Positions 1 to 8,614 are shown, counted from the first letter of the stretch. The stretch: DNA of 22,639 nt from an uncultured Chloroflexota bacterium (GCA_937927665.1 CALBRY010000371.1:1-22639), one strand, 5' to 3'. Notes: generated by a model not told the origin, from the sequence alone. Numbers and translations: made by a program.

Positions 1-2
1 AA

Positions 3-1088
3 AACTGGCAGGAGATCAACGCGCTTAAGCGTCCCGGTGTGCTGCGTCTGTGGAGCTATCTCGCTGTTGCGCATGGCGCGGACTCGGTGATGTATTTCCA
101 ATGGCGGCGGGGTCGCGGCGGTTGCGAGAAATTACATGGCGCAGTGATCGAACATGCCGGGCGCGAAGATACGCGGGTATTCCGCGAAGTAAGCGCACTG
201 GGCGCGGAATTGCAGAAGCTGGGTGATTCAGTGATCGGCGCGGCGGTTGAGGCGAAAGTCGGCATCGTGTTTGACTGGGATAACTGGCACGCGCTCGACA
301 GCGCGGTTGGTCCCGTGCGCGACAAAAAATACATTGAAACGGTGCGCAAGCATTACCGGGCATTGTACGAGAAGAATATTCCCGTCGATCTCGTATTCCC
401 TGATTCCGATATCAGCCGTTACAAAATCATCATCGCGCCGATGCTGTACATGGTCAAACCGGGATTTGCCGAAAAAATCGAGGCGTTTGTTGCCAGCGGC
501 GGGATCTTCGTCGCAACATTCTTAACCGGCTTGGTGGATGAACATGATCTCGCCTTCACCAACGGCTATCCCGGTCCGCTCAGCCGCGTGTTAGGGGTTT
601 GGGTAGAAGAAATCGATGCCCTCTACGCCGATCAATCCAACACAATCGTGATGATGGATGGCAGTGGATCGTATACGTGCGGACGGCTCGCTGATCTGCT
701 GCATACCGCAGGCGCGCAAGTCCTCGCCACCTATGCGAGTGACTTCTATGCCGGAATGCCTGTTCTCACGCGGAACACGTTCGGCAAGGGAACCGCTTAT
801 TATCTTGCCAGCGATCCCGAACCCGCATTCCTTGATCGATTGTACGGTGAACTGCTCGATCAGTCCGGTATTCATCCCGTACTAAACACGCCGCAAGGAA
901 TCGAAGTGGCGGTCCGTGTGAAGGGGGATCGGACGCTTTTGTTTGTGCTGAATCACACCCCGAACGAAACACAGATCGATTTGGGGAACGACATGCGGCG
1001 CGATCTGCTCACAGGCGAGTCCGTTCGCGGCGTGATCCAGTTGAACGGTTATGGTGTGTGTATTCTGGAACAGCACGCATCCCGATAG
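3..1088 (+). CDS. Beta-galactosidase, GH42 family (5'-truncated by window edge)
   Basis: This is the C-terminal part of a GH42 beta-galactosidase, which releases terminal beta-linked galactose from oligosaccharides in the cytoplasm. The frame is open from base 3 (362 codons visible), so the start lies outside the window. It opens in the end of the TIM barrel with NWQEINALKRPG and RLWSYLAVAHGADSVMYFQW, which in the family follow just after the catalytic nucleophile Glu. That residue is therefore not visible. Next comes the Rossmann-like trimerisation domain (roughly codons 80-270, from VGIVFDWDNWHALD) and a small C-terminal beta domain (LLFVLNHTPNETQIDL). No frameshift is seen. Its stop is 1 bp from the stop of the opposing regulator gene. 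It is on the same strand as the downstream sugar operon but must be transcribed from a promoter upstream of the window. The family call is secure; substrate preference is not visible. Confidence 0.93.
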   Translation, partial: NWQEINALKRPGVLRLWSYLAVAHGADSVMYFQWRRGRGGCEKLHGAVIEHAGREDTRVFREVSALGAELQKLGDSVIGAAVEAKVGIVFDWDNWHALDSAVGPVRDKKYIETVRKHYRALYEKNIPVDLVFPDSDISRYKIIIAPMLYMVKPGFAEKIEAFVASGGIFVATFLTGLVDEHDLAFTNGYPGPLSRVLGVWVEEIDALYADQSNTIVMMDGSGSYTCGRLADLLHTAGAQVLATYASDFYAGMPVLTRNTFGKGTAYYLASDPEPAFLDRLYGELLDQSGIHPVLNTPQGIEVAVRVKGDRTLLFVLNHTPNETQIDLGNDMRRDLLTGESVRGVIQLNGYGVCILEQHASR

Positions 1089-1089
1089 C

Positions 1090-2088
1090 TCAGGTGCGCG
1101 GTGGCGCGGTGCTGCCGCGCACGACGAGTTTAGGATGCAGCACGGTCTGCTGAATCGGCGCATCTTCGCCTTCGATCAAGCGCACGAGGTATTCAATCGC
1201 CGTCTTGCCCATCAGGTTGAAATCCTGTCGGATGGTTGTCAGCGCCGGGACGAAATGCGCCGCTTCAGGAATATCATCGAACCCGACGATCGAAATATCG
1301 TCCGGTACGCTGATTCCGCGCTCGCGCGTCGCCGTGAGCGCCCCCATCGCCATCGAGTCATTCGCCACGAAAACAGCGGTGAACGGTTCACCAGAATCCA
1401 AGAGCGCCACCATCGCCTGATACCCGCTTTCCAACGAATAATCCCCGGCGATGCTTTGCCCCAGTGGAATGCCGCTGTCGCGCAGTGTCTCCATGTAACC
1501 GAGATGCCGATCACGCGCATCATAATTCAACAAGGGTCCGGTAATCTCCGCGATCCGGCGATGCCCCAGATCGATCAAGTGCTGTGTCGCCAACCGTGCG
1601 CCGCGCGACTGTGCATAGATCACCGATGGAATATTCGCCCCTAGCGGCGCGCCGATCTGCACCACCGGGATTCCATCCGTCAACCGCTGTAGATCGTCGT
1701 AGGTAACGTTGAGTTCAACCATCGGGATCAGCAGCAGTCCATCGACAAACCGCGACGAAGCGCTGTCCAGCGATGTAATGAACTCATCTTCCGAGATGGC
1801 AGAAATCGAAAAATGGTAGCCTAACTGGTGTGCCGTATGTGCCATTTCGAACAGAAAGCGATTGAAACCGCCGTAGAAGATCACGGCTTCGATCGTATGT
1901 GACCGCTCAGTTTGGAAGATTTGTGCGGCGCGGTTCGGGCGGAACCCGATACTTTCGATTGCCGCCATCACCCGCTCGCGCGTGGTGGGGGAGACATGGG
2001 TATCGTTATTGATCACCCGCGAAACCGTCTGATAAGACACGCCTGCCTCACGGGCAACATCGCGGACTGTGGGTCGTTTCGTCTTCAT
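1090..2088 (-). CDS. LacI-family transcriptional regulator
   Basis: This is a sugar-responsive DNA-binding repressor of about 332 residues, normal for the family. The N-terminal helix-turn-helix is clear (PTVRDVAREAGVSYQTVSRV, residues 6-25), followed by the hinge segment (GFRPNRAAQ) and a periplasmic-binding-protein-like effector domain to the C-terminus (IPVVQIGAP, AVFVANDSMAMGAL, SIVGFDDIPEAAHFVPALTT). The start is taken at 2088 because MKTKRPTVRDVA matches the usual LacI-type N-terminus. An in-frame ATG at 2103 would add five residues, but its AGGGG sits only 1 nt upstream. The gene is divergent from the transporter operon and convergent with GH42. Two matching palindromes in the divergent intergenic region are its likely operators, which implies autoregulation and control of the operon. 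The effector is unknown; an imported sugar or oligosaccharide is likely. Confidence 0.95.
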   Translation of the reverse strand: MKTKRPTVRDVAREAGVSYQTVSRVINNDTHVSPTTRERVMAAIESIGFRPNRAAQIFQTERSHTIEAVIFYGGFNRFLFEMAHTAHQLGYHFSISAISEDEFITSLDSASSRFVDGLLLIPMVELNVTYDDLQRLTDGIPVVQIGAPLGANIPSVIYAQSRGARLATQHLIDLGHRRIAEITGPLLNYDARDRHLGYMETLRDSGIPLGQSIAGDYSLESGYQAMVALLDSGEPFTAVFVANDSMAMGALTATRERGISVPDDISIVGFDDIPEAAHFVPALTTIRQDFNLMGKTAIEYLVRLIEGEDAPIQQTVLHPKLVVRGSTAPPRT

Positions 2089-2132
2089 GGAATTCCGTTG
2101 CATGCCCCTTGTAATAAGTCAAGTGTACCATG

Positions 2133-2146
2133 TGTGACTGTTCACA
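2133..2146. promoter_or_regulatory. Operator-like palindrome 1 (regulator-proximal)
   Basis: The 14-bp site TGTGACTGTTCACA has perfect 5-bp half-sites (TGTGA, 4-bp spacer, TCACA). Read on the minus strand it is TGTGAACAGTCACA, which matches palindrome 2 at 13 of 14 positions. It lies 45 bp upstream of the regulator start. It is the right size and position for a LacI-family operator. Binding by the adjacent regulator is inferred. Confidence 0.72.
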
Positions 2147-2229
2147 ATTCCGCACACGCAAGAATGCAAATTACCAGCCAAGACCGGCGCACTTTAGCAC
2201 ATTTTGCGAGTGATTTGTAGATGAATTGC

Positions 2230-2259
2230 TTGCAATCGACCAACACTTCGATGTATAAC
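2230..2259 (+). promoter_or_regulatory. Sigma70-type promoter of the sugar operon
   Basis: A -35 element TTGCAA (2230-2235) and a -10 element TATAAC (2254-2259) are separated by 18 bp. Transcription would start near 2266, inside operator-like palindrome 2. This is the usual geometry of a repressor blocking initiation. It is a prediction from sequence only. Confidence 0.6.
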
Positions 2260-2262
2260 ACA

Positions 2263-2276
2263 TGTGAATAGTCACA
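2263..2276. promoter_or_regulatory. Operator-like palindrome 2 (operon-proximal)
   Basis: The 14-bp site TGTGAATAGTCACA has perfect TGTGA/TCACA half-sites and a 4-bp spacer. It begins 3 bp downstream of the predicted -10 box and ends 3 bp before the GGAGG ribosome binding site (2280-2284). Its centre is 130 bp from the centre of palindrome 1, in inverted orientation. It is the likely site where the LacI-type regulator represses the operon. Confidence 0.75.
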
Positions 2277-2289
2277 AATGGAGGCTTTT

Positions 2290-4230
2290 ATGAAAACTCG
2301 AACTCTGGTCTTTGCTTTCCTCCTTGTCGTTCTCTCTATGAGCGGCGTTTTTGCCCAAGATACGCAGTACAGCGAATCTCCCATGCTGGCGGAGCGTGTT
2401 GCCGCCGGCACGCTGCCTCCGGTTGCAGAGCGCCTGCCGAGCAACCCCCGCGTTGTCAGTTTTGACTGGTCGGAAATCGGAACCTACGGCGGCGATCTCC
2501 GTGATCCGTTTGTCGGCGATGCTTTCTGGTCAAGCCAGATGGTGTTCTGGACATTTTGGAAAGGCTTGGTGAGTTGGAACGAGTCGTATTCTGACTGGGT
2601 TCCAAACATTGCCGAAAGTGTAGAAGTCAGCGAAGACGCGCGCGTTTATACCTTCCATCTGCGCGAAGGTTTGAAATGGTCGGACGGCGTACCGTTCACA
2701 TCGGATGATGTGCTGTTCGTCATCAATGATATTATGGGTAATGAAGAACTTAACAGCGGCACGTTCCCGTCCGGTTGGCTTAAGCCCGGTACTGAAGCCC
2801 CGGTCGCGGAAAAAATCAGCGATACCGTTTTCACGATCACGTTTGATGTACCTTACGGCATGTTCCTGCTCAATATGGCGGGCTGGCCCGGTTGGGAACT
2901 CGTGACCGCTCCCAAGCACTACCTCCAGCAGTTCCACATTGATTACAACCCGGACGGCATTGACGAACTAATCGCGCAGACCGAAGGCGCGGAAGATTGG
3001 GTGTCGTTGTTCCAAGCGCATTCGGCAGTTGGTCCCGGCACGGATGCAGCAGTCATCAGCCGCGATGTGAATTACCCGACGATGTTCCCGTGGGTGTACA
3101 CGCAGCCGCTCGGCACGGGTACGCAGTTCATCGCGGAACGTAACCCGTATTATTATTGGGTCGATGCGGCAGGGAATCAGCTTCCCTATATTGATCGGAT
3201 CGTCGGCACGGCGTACCAAGACGACCAGACGATGCTCGTTGATGTTCTGGCGGGTGAATTCGACACGATGGCGAACACCACCGATCAGCAGCGCCCGCTC
3301 TTCTTTGAAAATGAAGCGACCAGCGGCTTGACCGTCTACCCGGTACGCAGTGAAGGCGGCGGCACGGTCAGCGTGATGTTCAACATGACCCATCCCGAAC
3401 TGGGGGCGATCTTCAGCGAACGCGATTTCCGCATCGGCATGTCCTACGCGATTGACCGTGAAGAAGTGATCGATATTGTTTACTTCGGACAGGGCTACCC
3501 GCGTCAGATTTCCCCGATCGAAGAATCCCCGCTCTACAACGAACAGCTTTCCAATCAGTATCTTGAATTCGATGTTGATCTGGCGAACCAGCACCTCGAT
3601 CTTGTACTGCCGGACAAGGACGCGGACGGCTTCCGCCTGAACCCGGCGACGGGTGAACGCTTATCAATCGTGTTCACGATTCAGACAGGCGATTATGGTC
3701 TGCGCTTCGGTGACGTTGCATCGCTGCTCCAGCAGTATTACGAAGCGGTCGGCATCGAATTGATCATCGACACAGTGGACAACAGTGTGTGGACGGAACG
3801 CCGCAACGACAACAGCATGGAAGCAACCGTGTTCACAAGCGAAGGCGGCTACGGGATCACGGCGATCACCGACCCGCGCTACTTCGTCCCGGTTCACGGT
3901 CAGTCGATTTGGGGCAATGCTTGGAACTTGTGGTATCTGGAGCCGAATAACCCCGCCGCAGTCGTCCCGCCGCAAGAAATTCAGGATCACATCCTCCTGT
4001 ATCAGCAGGTCTTGCAGGCGCCAACGAGCGAACTGCGCATCGAACTGATGAGTCAAATCCTGCAAACGGCGGCGGATAACTTCTGGGTGATCGGCATTTC
4101 TAGCCCGTCAGACAGCTACCGTCCGCTCAGCGCACGGCTGGCGAACGTCCCCGAATCGTGGGTCGGCGGCTGGAATCCCGGCGGCGTGGCAATTGCCTTC
4201 CCCGAACAATGGTTCTTCCGTGGTGAATAA
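2290..4230 (+). CDS. ABC transporter substrate-binding protein, SBP family 5 (oligosaccharide/oligopeptide type)
   Basis: This is the extracytoplasmic receptor of the importer encoded by the next four genes. The start at 2290 is preceded by GGAGG (2280-2284) at 5-nt spacing. An in-frame ATG at 2278 overlaps that site and is rejected. The product is 646 residues. Residues 1-22 form a Sec signal peptide (basic MKTR, hydrophobic core, cleavage after GVFA). No lipobox cysteine follows, so it is not an obvious lipoprotein. The SBP_bac_5 fold runs through most of the rest, with the family motif around YTFHLREGLKWSDGVPFTSD and DFRIGMSYAIDREEVID. Family 5 receptors include both peptide binders and, for example in Thermotoga, oligosaccharide binders. 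Its length and placement next to glycosidase genes favour a plant-type oligosaccharide. The ligand is inferred. A hairpin follows the gene. Confidence 0.93.
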   Translation: MKTRTLVFAFLLVVLSMSGVFAQDTQYSESPMLAERVAAGTLPPVAERLPSNPRVVSFDWSEIGTYGGDLRDPFVGDAFWSSQMVFWTFWKGLVSWNESYSDWVPNIAESVEVSEDARVYTFHLREGLKWSDGVPFTSDDVLFVINDIMGNEELNSGTFPSGWLKPGTEAPVAEKISDTVFTITFDVPYGMFLLNMAGWPGWELVTAPKHYLQQFHIDYNPDGIDELIAQTEGAEDWVSLFQAHSAVGPGTDAAVISRDVNYPTMFPWVYTQPLGTGTQFIAERNPYYYWVDAAGNQLPYIDRIVGTAYQDDQTMLVDVLAGEFDTMANTTDQQRPLFFENEATSGLTVYPVRSEGGGTVSVMFNMTHPELGAIFSERDFRIGMSYAIDREEVIDIVYFGQGYPRQISPIEESPLYNEQLSNQYLEFDVDLANQHLDLVLPDKDADGFRLNPATGERLSIVFTIQTGDYGLRFGDVASLLQQYYEAVGIELIIDTVDNSVWTERRNDNSMEATVFTSEGGYGITAITDPRYFVPVHGQSIWGNAWNLWYLEPNNPAAVVPPQEIQDHILLYQQVLQAPTSELRIELMSQILQTAADNFWVIGISSPSDSYRPLSARLANVPESWVGGWNPGGVAIAFPEQWFFRGE

Positions 4231-4253
4231 CCGCCTGTAAGATTGTGATCACC

Positions 4254-4288
4254 ATAGGGGCATATCTAAGAACAGGGTATGCCCCTAT
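4254..4288 (+). promoter_or_regulatory. Intercistronic hairpin between receptor and permease genes
   Basis: A perfect 11-bp inverted repeat, ATAGGGGCATA (4254-4264) and TATGCCCCTAT (4278-4288), encloses a 13-nt loop. It lies in the only sizeable gap of the transporter operon and has no T-run after it. It probably stabilises the upstream receptor mRNA or attenuates read-through, rather than acting as a full terminator. This would give more receptor than membrane components. Confidence 0.7.
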
Positions 4289-4320
4289 CCCGTTCCCCAA
4301 CAGATCAATTAGGAAATCTG

Positions 4321-5313
4321 ATGGCAAAGTATATTTTGAAGCGTTTGTTTTATGTCATCCCGACCATGTTCATTATCTCGATCGTCGTTTTCACCACGAT
4401 CCAACTCCCGCCCGGTGATTTTGTCACCCAGATGATTGAGAGCATGCGCAACCAGACCGGCGGCACCACATGGTCGCCGGAATTTGAAGCCGCGATGCGC
4501 GAACGCTACGGCTTAAACGAGTCGATGCCCGTGCAGTATGCCAAATGGATCGGCAACATTGTTCTGTACGGCGATTTCGGCTACTCCTTCCAAAACTCCG
4601 AACCTTCACAGCGCATTATCTGGGATCGCATGGGGATGACGCTTGTCGTCTCGATTTCAGCCTTCGTCTTTACATGGATGGTCGCCCTGCCGATTGGGGT
4701 GCTGTCGGCGGTCAAGCAGTACAGCCTTGCCGATTATTTCTTCAGTTTTGTCGGCTTCATCGGGCTGGCAACCCCCGGCTTTTTGATCGCGCTCGTGCTG
4801 ATGTTTCTGGCGTTCAAATACGGCGGCGTCAGCTTGAGCGGCTTGTTTTCGCCCGAATTTGAGAATGCACCTTGGAGCATTGAGCGGGTGATCGATCTGC
4901 TCAAGCATATGTGGATACCGATGATCATCATCGGTGTCGGTGGCACGGCAGGCTTGATCCGCGTCATGCGCGCCAACCTGCTGGATGAACTGAACAAACC
5001 CTATGTTGAAACGGCACGCGCGAAAGGGCTGCCGGAATGGAAGCTCCTGATGCGCTACCCGCTCCGCGCTGCGATGAACCCGTTCGTCAGCACGCTCGGT
5101 TGGGCGCTGCCGGGATTAGTCGCGGGTGAAGCGATCGTATCGATCGTACTCAATCTGCCGACAACAGGTCCGGTGCTGCTGAACTCGCTGCTTCAGCAGG
5201 ATATGTTCGTCGCGGCGGGCTTTTTGATGCTGCTTAGTTTGCTAACCATTATCGGAACGCTGATCTCCGATATTTTGCTCGCGTGGCTCGATCCGCGTAT
5301 TCAATACGCGTGA
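4321..5313 (+). CDS. ABC transporter permease, DppB/OppB family
   Basis: This is one of two inner-membrane subunits forming the translocation pore. The chosen start (MAKYILKRLFYVIPTMFI) gives 330 residues and the standard DppB N-terminus, with AGGAAA at 4311-4316. An in-frame ATG at 4279 lies in the hairpin and is rejected. About six membrane segments are visible, near residues 9-29, 105-127, 140-162, 196-215, 250-275 and 295-320, with an extracytoplasmic loop between the first two. The cytoplasmic EAA loop that docks on the ATPase is YVETARAKGLPEWKLLMRYP (about residues 228-247). The next permease gene follows after 10 nt. Confidence 0.94.
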   Translation: MAKYILKRLFYVIPTMFIISIVVFTTIQLPPGDFVTQMIESMRNQTGGTTWSPEFEAAMRERYGLNESMPVQYAKWIGNIVLYGDFGYSFQNSEPSQRIIWDRMGMTLVVSISAFVFTWMVALPIGVLSAVKQYSLADYFFSFVGFIGLATPGFLIALVLMFLAFKYGGVSLSGLFSPEFENAPWSIERVIDLLKHMWIPMIIIGVGGTAGLIRVMRANLLDELNKPYVETARAKGLPEWKLLMRYPLRAAMNPFVSTLGWALPGLVAGEAIVSIVLNLPTTGPVLLNSLLQQDMFVAAGFLMLLSLLTIIGTLISDILLAWLDPRIQYA

Positions 5314-5323
5314 GGGATACATC

Positions 5324-6502
5324 ATGACTGATAACCTGATGCCCTCCTCTGTTCCGCAAGCCGCCCCGGTGGAAGCCACGGACGCCGAACCAAGAATCGT
5401 GATTGCGTCCCAGTGGCAGTTAATGTGGTGGAAGTTCCGCAAGCACCGCATGGCGATGATCAGCCTGATCGTGATCACTGTGATGTACATTGTTGCGCTT
5501 GGCGCGGGGTTCTTCGCGCCGCAGTCGGTTGATAGCTACAGCCGCCGCTATACGCAAGCGCCGCCGATGCAGATTCACTGGTTCGATAATGGGCAGTTTG
5601 CGCCGTTTGTATACGCCTATGAGCAGGAAACCGATCCGCGCACATATGCCCGCATCTACACGATTAACGAAGAACAAAAGATTCCGCTCGGATTCTTCGT
5701 GCGCGGTGATGAGTATCAAATTGGGCTGCACGGCATCCCGATCAGCCCGATCAACCAGCTTGCGATCACCACAGACATTCACTTTTTTGGCGCGGTCACC
5801 CCCGGCGATCCGTTCTATTTATTCGGAACAGATGACGTAGGGCGCGATGGATTCAGCCGCTTGATCTATGCCTCGCAGGTGTCGCTGTCCGTCGGGTTGG
5901 TCGGCGTATTCCTCAGCTTGATCCTCGGCATTTTCTTGGGCGCGCTTTCCGGCTTGTTGGGCGGGATTGTCGATAACGTCATCCAGCGCATCATCGAAAT
6001 TCTGCGCTCAATCCCGAATATTCCGCTGTGGATGGCACTGGCGACGGCAGTCCCGCCGCGCTGGGACCCGGTGTATGTTTATTTTGGCATCACGATCATT
6101 CTGTCGTTTCTCGGCTGGACGGATATGGCGCGTGTCGTGCGTGGTAAATTCTTGGCGCTGCGCAAAGAAGATTTTATTGTTGCCGCCGAACTCGATGGCG
6201 TGCCGCGCCGCCGCATCATCTTCCGCCACATGATCCCTTCATTCCTGAGTCATATCATCGCCAGCGCGACGCTTGCCATTCCCGGCATGATCATTGCAGA
6301 AACCGCTCTCAGCTTTTTGGGCTTGGGACTGCGTCCGCCGATCGTCAGTTGGGGTGTGATGCTGCAAGATGCGATGAACATCGCCACCATCAACAATATG
6401 CCTTGGCTGTTGATTCCCGGCGCTGCCGTCGTCATCACCGTGCTCACATTCAACTTTTTGGGCGACGGTCTGCGCGATGCCGCCGATCCGTATCATATTT
6501 AG
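5324..6502 (+). CDS. ABC transporter permease, DppC/OppC family (long form)
   Basis: This is the second pore subunit, 392 residues, against about 300 for peptide DppC proteins. Translation starts after GAGGG (5312-5316). After a hydrophilic N-terminus and a first membrane helix (MISLIVITVMYIVALGAGFF) there is an enlarged extracytoplasmic region of about 130 residues (including APPMQIHWFDNGQFAPFVY). It runs up to the conserved YLFGTDDVGRDGFSRLIY segment. The remaining membrane helices and the EAA loop (KEDFIVAAELDGVPRRRIIF) are intact. The enlarged loop is typical of a subgroup of these permeases that I associate with long family 5 receptors. That link is from memory of the family. It is co-transcribed with its neighbours. 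Confidence 0.93.
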   Translation: MTDNLMPSSVPQAAPVEATDAEPRIVIASQWQLMWWKFRKHRMAMISLIVITVMYIVALGAGFFAPQSVDSYSRRYTQAPPMQIHWFDNGQFAPFVYAYEQETDPRTYARIYTINEEQKIPLGFFVRGDEYQIGLHGIPISPINQLAITTDIHFFGAVTPGDPFYLFGTDDVGRDGFSRLIYASQVSLSVGLVGVFLSLILGIFLGALSGLLGGIVDNVIQRIIEILRSIPNIPLWMALATAVPPRWDPVYVYFGITIILSFLGWTDMARVVRGKFLALRKEDFIVAAELDGVPRRRIIFRHMIPSFLSHIIASATLAIPGMIIAETALSFLGLGLRPPIVSWGVMLQDAMNIATINNMPWLLIPGAAVVITVLTFNFLGDGLRDAADPYHI

Positions 6503-6513
6503 GAGAGAAGTGG

Positions 6514-7551
6514 ATGACTCTGCTCGATATAAACGATCTAAAAGTCCACTTCTTCACGAATGAAGGGGTCGTCAAAGCAGTCGATGGTGTGACCTACAGC
6601 ATCGAACGCGGAAAAACACTCTGCGTTGTCGGAGAAAGTGGGAGCGGCAAGAGTGTCGCCGCTCGTGCCATTCTGGGAATCGTTCATCAGCCGGGGAGAG
6701 TTGTCGGCGGGTTAATTCGCTATCATAAACCTCTGGCAGACGGCAAGACAGAAGCGATTGATATCACGGCGCTCGATCCGCGCGGTGCGAAAATCCGCAG
6801 CGTGCGCGGTGCCGAAATCGCCATGATCTTCCAAGAACCAATGACCTCGCTGAGTCCGTTGTACACCATCGGCAGCCAGATCATCGAAGCGATTCGACTG
6901 CACAACGATGTCTCGAAAAACGAAGCGCGCAGCCGGGCGATTGAACTGCTTCACAAAGTTGGTATTCCGCGCCCCGAAACACGCATCGATGAGTATCCGT
7001 TCCGGCTTTCCGGCGGGATGCTCCAGCGCTGCATGATTGCGATGGCGCTCTCGTGCAATCCCAAACTGCTGATCGCAGATGAGCCTACGACCGCGCTCGA
7101 TGTGACCACACAGGCGCAGATCCTCGACCTTATGCGCGAACTGCAAGCCGATCTCCACATGGCGATCCTGTTCATCACCCATGATCTCGGCGTGGTGGCA
7201 GAAATTGCCGATGAAGTTGCCGTCATGTATCTGGGCAATGTCGTCGAGCGCGCCGATGTGGACACAATCTTCAACGCACCCGCCCACCCTTACACGCAGG
7301 CGCTAATCGCATCGATCCCGAAGATCAACCCGGAACGGACACGCTTGAACCCCATCAAGGGGATCATCCCGTCGCCCTTCAACCGTCCCAAAGGATGCCC
7401 GTTTCATCCCCGCTGTGGCGCTGCCATACGCGGCGTATGCGATCAGGTTGTCCTCAAAGATACGGTGATCGCGCCCGATCATGTGACGCGATGCGTGCTG
7501 CACGATCCGGCTTATCAAAACATTCCCGCTCAGGAGGTGCAGCATGGTTAG
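6514..7551 (+). CDS. ABC transporter ATP-binding protein, DppD/OppD family
   Basis: This is one of two cytoplasmic ATPases energising import. The start at 6514 is preceded by AGGAGAG (6501-6507), which overlaps the stop of the permease gene. The open frame extends further upstream, but only this start gives the family N-terminus MTLLDINDLKVHFFT. The 345-residue product has Walker A GESGSGKS (40-47), the ABC signature LSGGMLQR (165-172) and Walker B LLIADEPTTALD (D189, E190). The oligopeptide/dipeptide C-terminal extension carries the cysteine-containing GCPFHPRCGAAIRGVC. That extension binds an iron-sulfur cluster in some family members. The end overlaps the start of the next gene by 8 bp. 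Confidence 0.95.
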   Translation: MTLLDINDLKVHFFTNEGVVKAVDGVTYSIERGKTLCVVGESGSGKSVAARAILGIVHQPGRVVGGLIRYHKPLADGKTEAIDITALDPRGAKIRSVRGAEIAMIFQEPMTSLSPLYTIGSQIIEAIRLHNDVSKNEARSRAIELLHKVGIPRPETRIDEYPFRLSGGMLQRCMIAMALSCNPKLLIADEPTTALDVTTQAQILDLMRELQADLHMAILFITHDLGVVAEIADEVAVMYLGNVVERADVDTIFNAPAHPYTQALIASIPKINPERTRLNPIKGIIPSPFNRPKGCPFHPRCGAAIRGVCDQVVLKDTVIAPDHVTRCVLHDPAYQNIPAQEVQHG

Positions 7552-8614
7552 CGCCGCCCCCGCTGCGGTGATGCCCGCCGAACAGCAGCGTGATCTGCTG
7601 CTTGAAGTCCGTAATCTGAAAATGTGGTTTCCGCGCAAAAAAGGCATGTTCGGGCAGCATGTGAGCTACGTCAAAGCCGTCGATGATGTCAGTTTCACAC
7701 TGCGGCGCGGCGAGACGCTCGGCTTGGTGGGTGAGAGCGGCTGCGGTAAGACAACCGTCGGGCGCTGCATTATGCGTGTCTACCAGCCAACGAGCGGCGA
7801 AATTATCTATCACCCGGCGAACGGCGCTCCCGTCGATCTCGCCACACTTGACCGTGCCGCGCTTCTCTCGTATCGCCAAGAAATGCGGATGATTTTTCAA
7901 GACCCGTATTCATCGCTCAACCCGCGCATGACGGTGTTGGAGATCGTCGGCGAAGTCCTCAAGGTAAACAAGATCGCATCGGGGAGCGAACTGCAAGATC
8001 GCGTGGCGGCGCTCTTGCGGCGCGTAGGACTGCGCCCGGAATACATGCGGCGTTATCCGCACGCCTTCAGCGGGGGCGAACGTCAGCGCATTGTCATCGC
8101 CCGCGCATTGGCGACCAATCCGCGTTTGATCGTCGCGGATGAAGCAATCTCCGCGCTCGATGTCTCGATTCGCGCGCAAATTCTCAATCTGCTGGAAGAT
8201 TTGCAGGATGAATTCGGGCTGGCGTACTTGTTTATCGCCCATGATCTAAGCGTGGTGCGGCACATCTGCGATCGCGTCAACGTGATGTACGTCGGGCGGT
8301 TGGTCGAAGCGGCGGAAGCGACAGCACTTTACGCCCAACCGAAACACCCGTATACCGAGGCGCTGCTCTCTGCCGTGCCGATCCACAACCCGCGTTTGCG
8401 CGACAAAGAGCGCAGAATTCGTCTGCAAGGCGATGTCGCCGACCCTGCTAATCCGCCAACAGGCTGCTATTTCCATCCACGCTGCCGCTACGCGCAAGCG
8501 CAGTGCAGCACCGAAACACCGCCGCTCCATTCAGTTGATGGAGAGCGTGCAGTCGCTTGCCATTTCGCCCAAGAGCTGGCACTGCGCGGCACGATTTACA
8601 CTCAGAAGGATTAA
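7544..8614 (+). CDS. ABC transporter ATP-binding protein, DppF/OppF family
   Basis: This is the second cytoplasmic ATPase, 356 residues. An ideal AGGAGGT (7532-7538) lies inside the end of the preceding ATPase gene, 5 nt before the ATG, so the two are translationally coupled. It has Walker A GESGCGKT (63-70), signature FSGGERQR (175-182), and Walker B LIVADEAISALD (D199, E200). The residue after the catalytic Glu is Ala where Pro is commoner. The C-terminal extension contains GCYFHPRCRYAQAQC. Together with the DppD-like protein it completes the transporter. The GH31 gene starts 7 nt after its stop, tying import to hydrolysis. Confidence 0.95.
   Translation: MVSAAPAAVMPAEQQRDLLLEVRNLKMWFPRKKGMFGQHVSYVKAVDDVSFTLRRGETLGLVGESGCGKTTVGRCIMRVYQPTSGEIIYHPANGAPVDLATLDRAALLSYRQEMRMIFQDPYSSLNPRMTVLEIVGEVLKVNKIASGSELQDRVAALLRRVGLRPEYMRRYPHAFSGGERQRIVIARALATNPRLIVADEAISALDVSIRAQILNLLEDLQDEFGLAYLFIAHDLSVVRHICDRVNVMYVGRLVEAAEATALYAQPKHPYTEALLSAVPIHNPRLRDKERRIRLQGDVADPANPPTGCYFHPRCRYAQAQCSTETPPLHSVDGERAVACHFAQELALRGTIYTQKD

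Noticed and set aside
2133..2146. CRP/FNR binding site
   Set aside because: The half-sites resemble CRP (TGTGA/TCACA), but the spacer is 4 bp, not 6. The pair beside a divergent lacI-type gene fits a LacI-family operator better.
2278..2292. ATG at 2278 as start of the receptor gene
   Set aside because: It precedes the GGAGG site and would put extra acidic residues before the signal peptide. The ATG at 2290 has ideal spacing.
4243..4253. GTGATCAC palindrome as a third operator
   Set aside because: It has no spacer, differs from the two operators, and lies inside the operon next to the hairpin.
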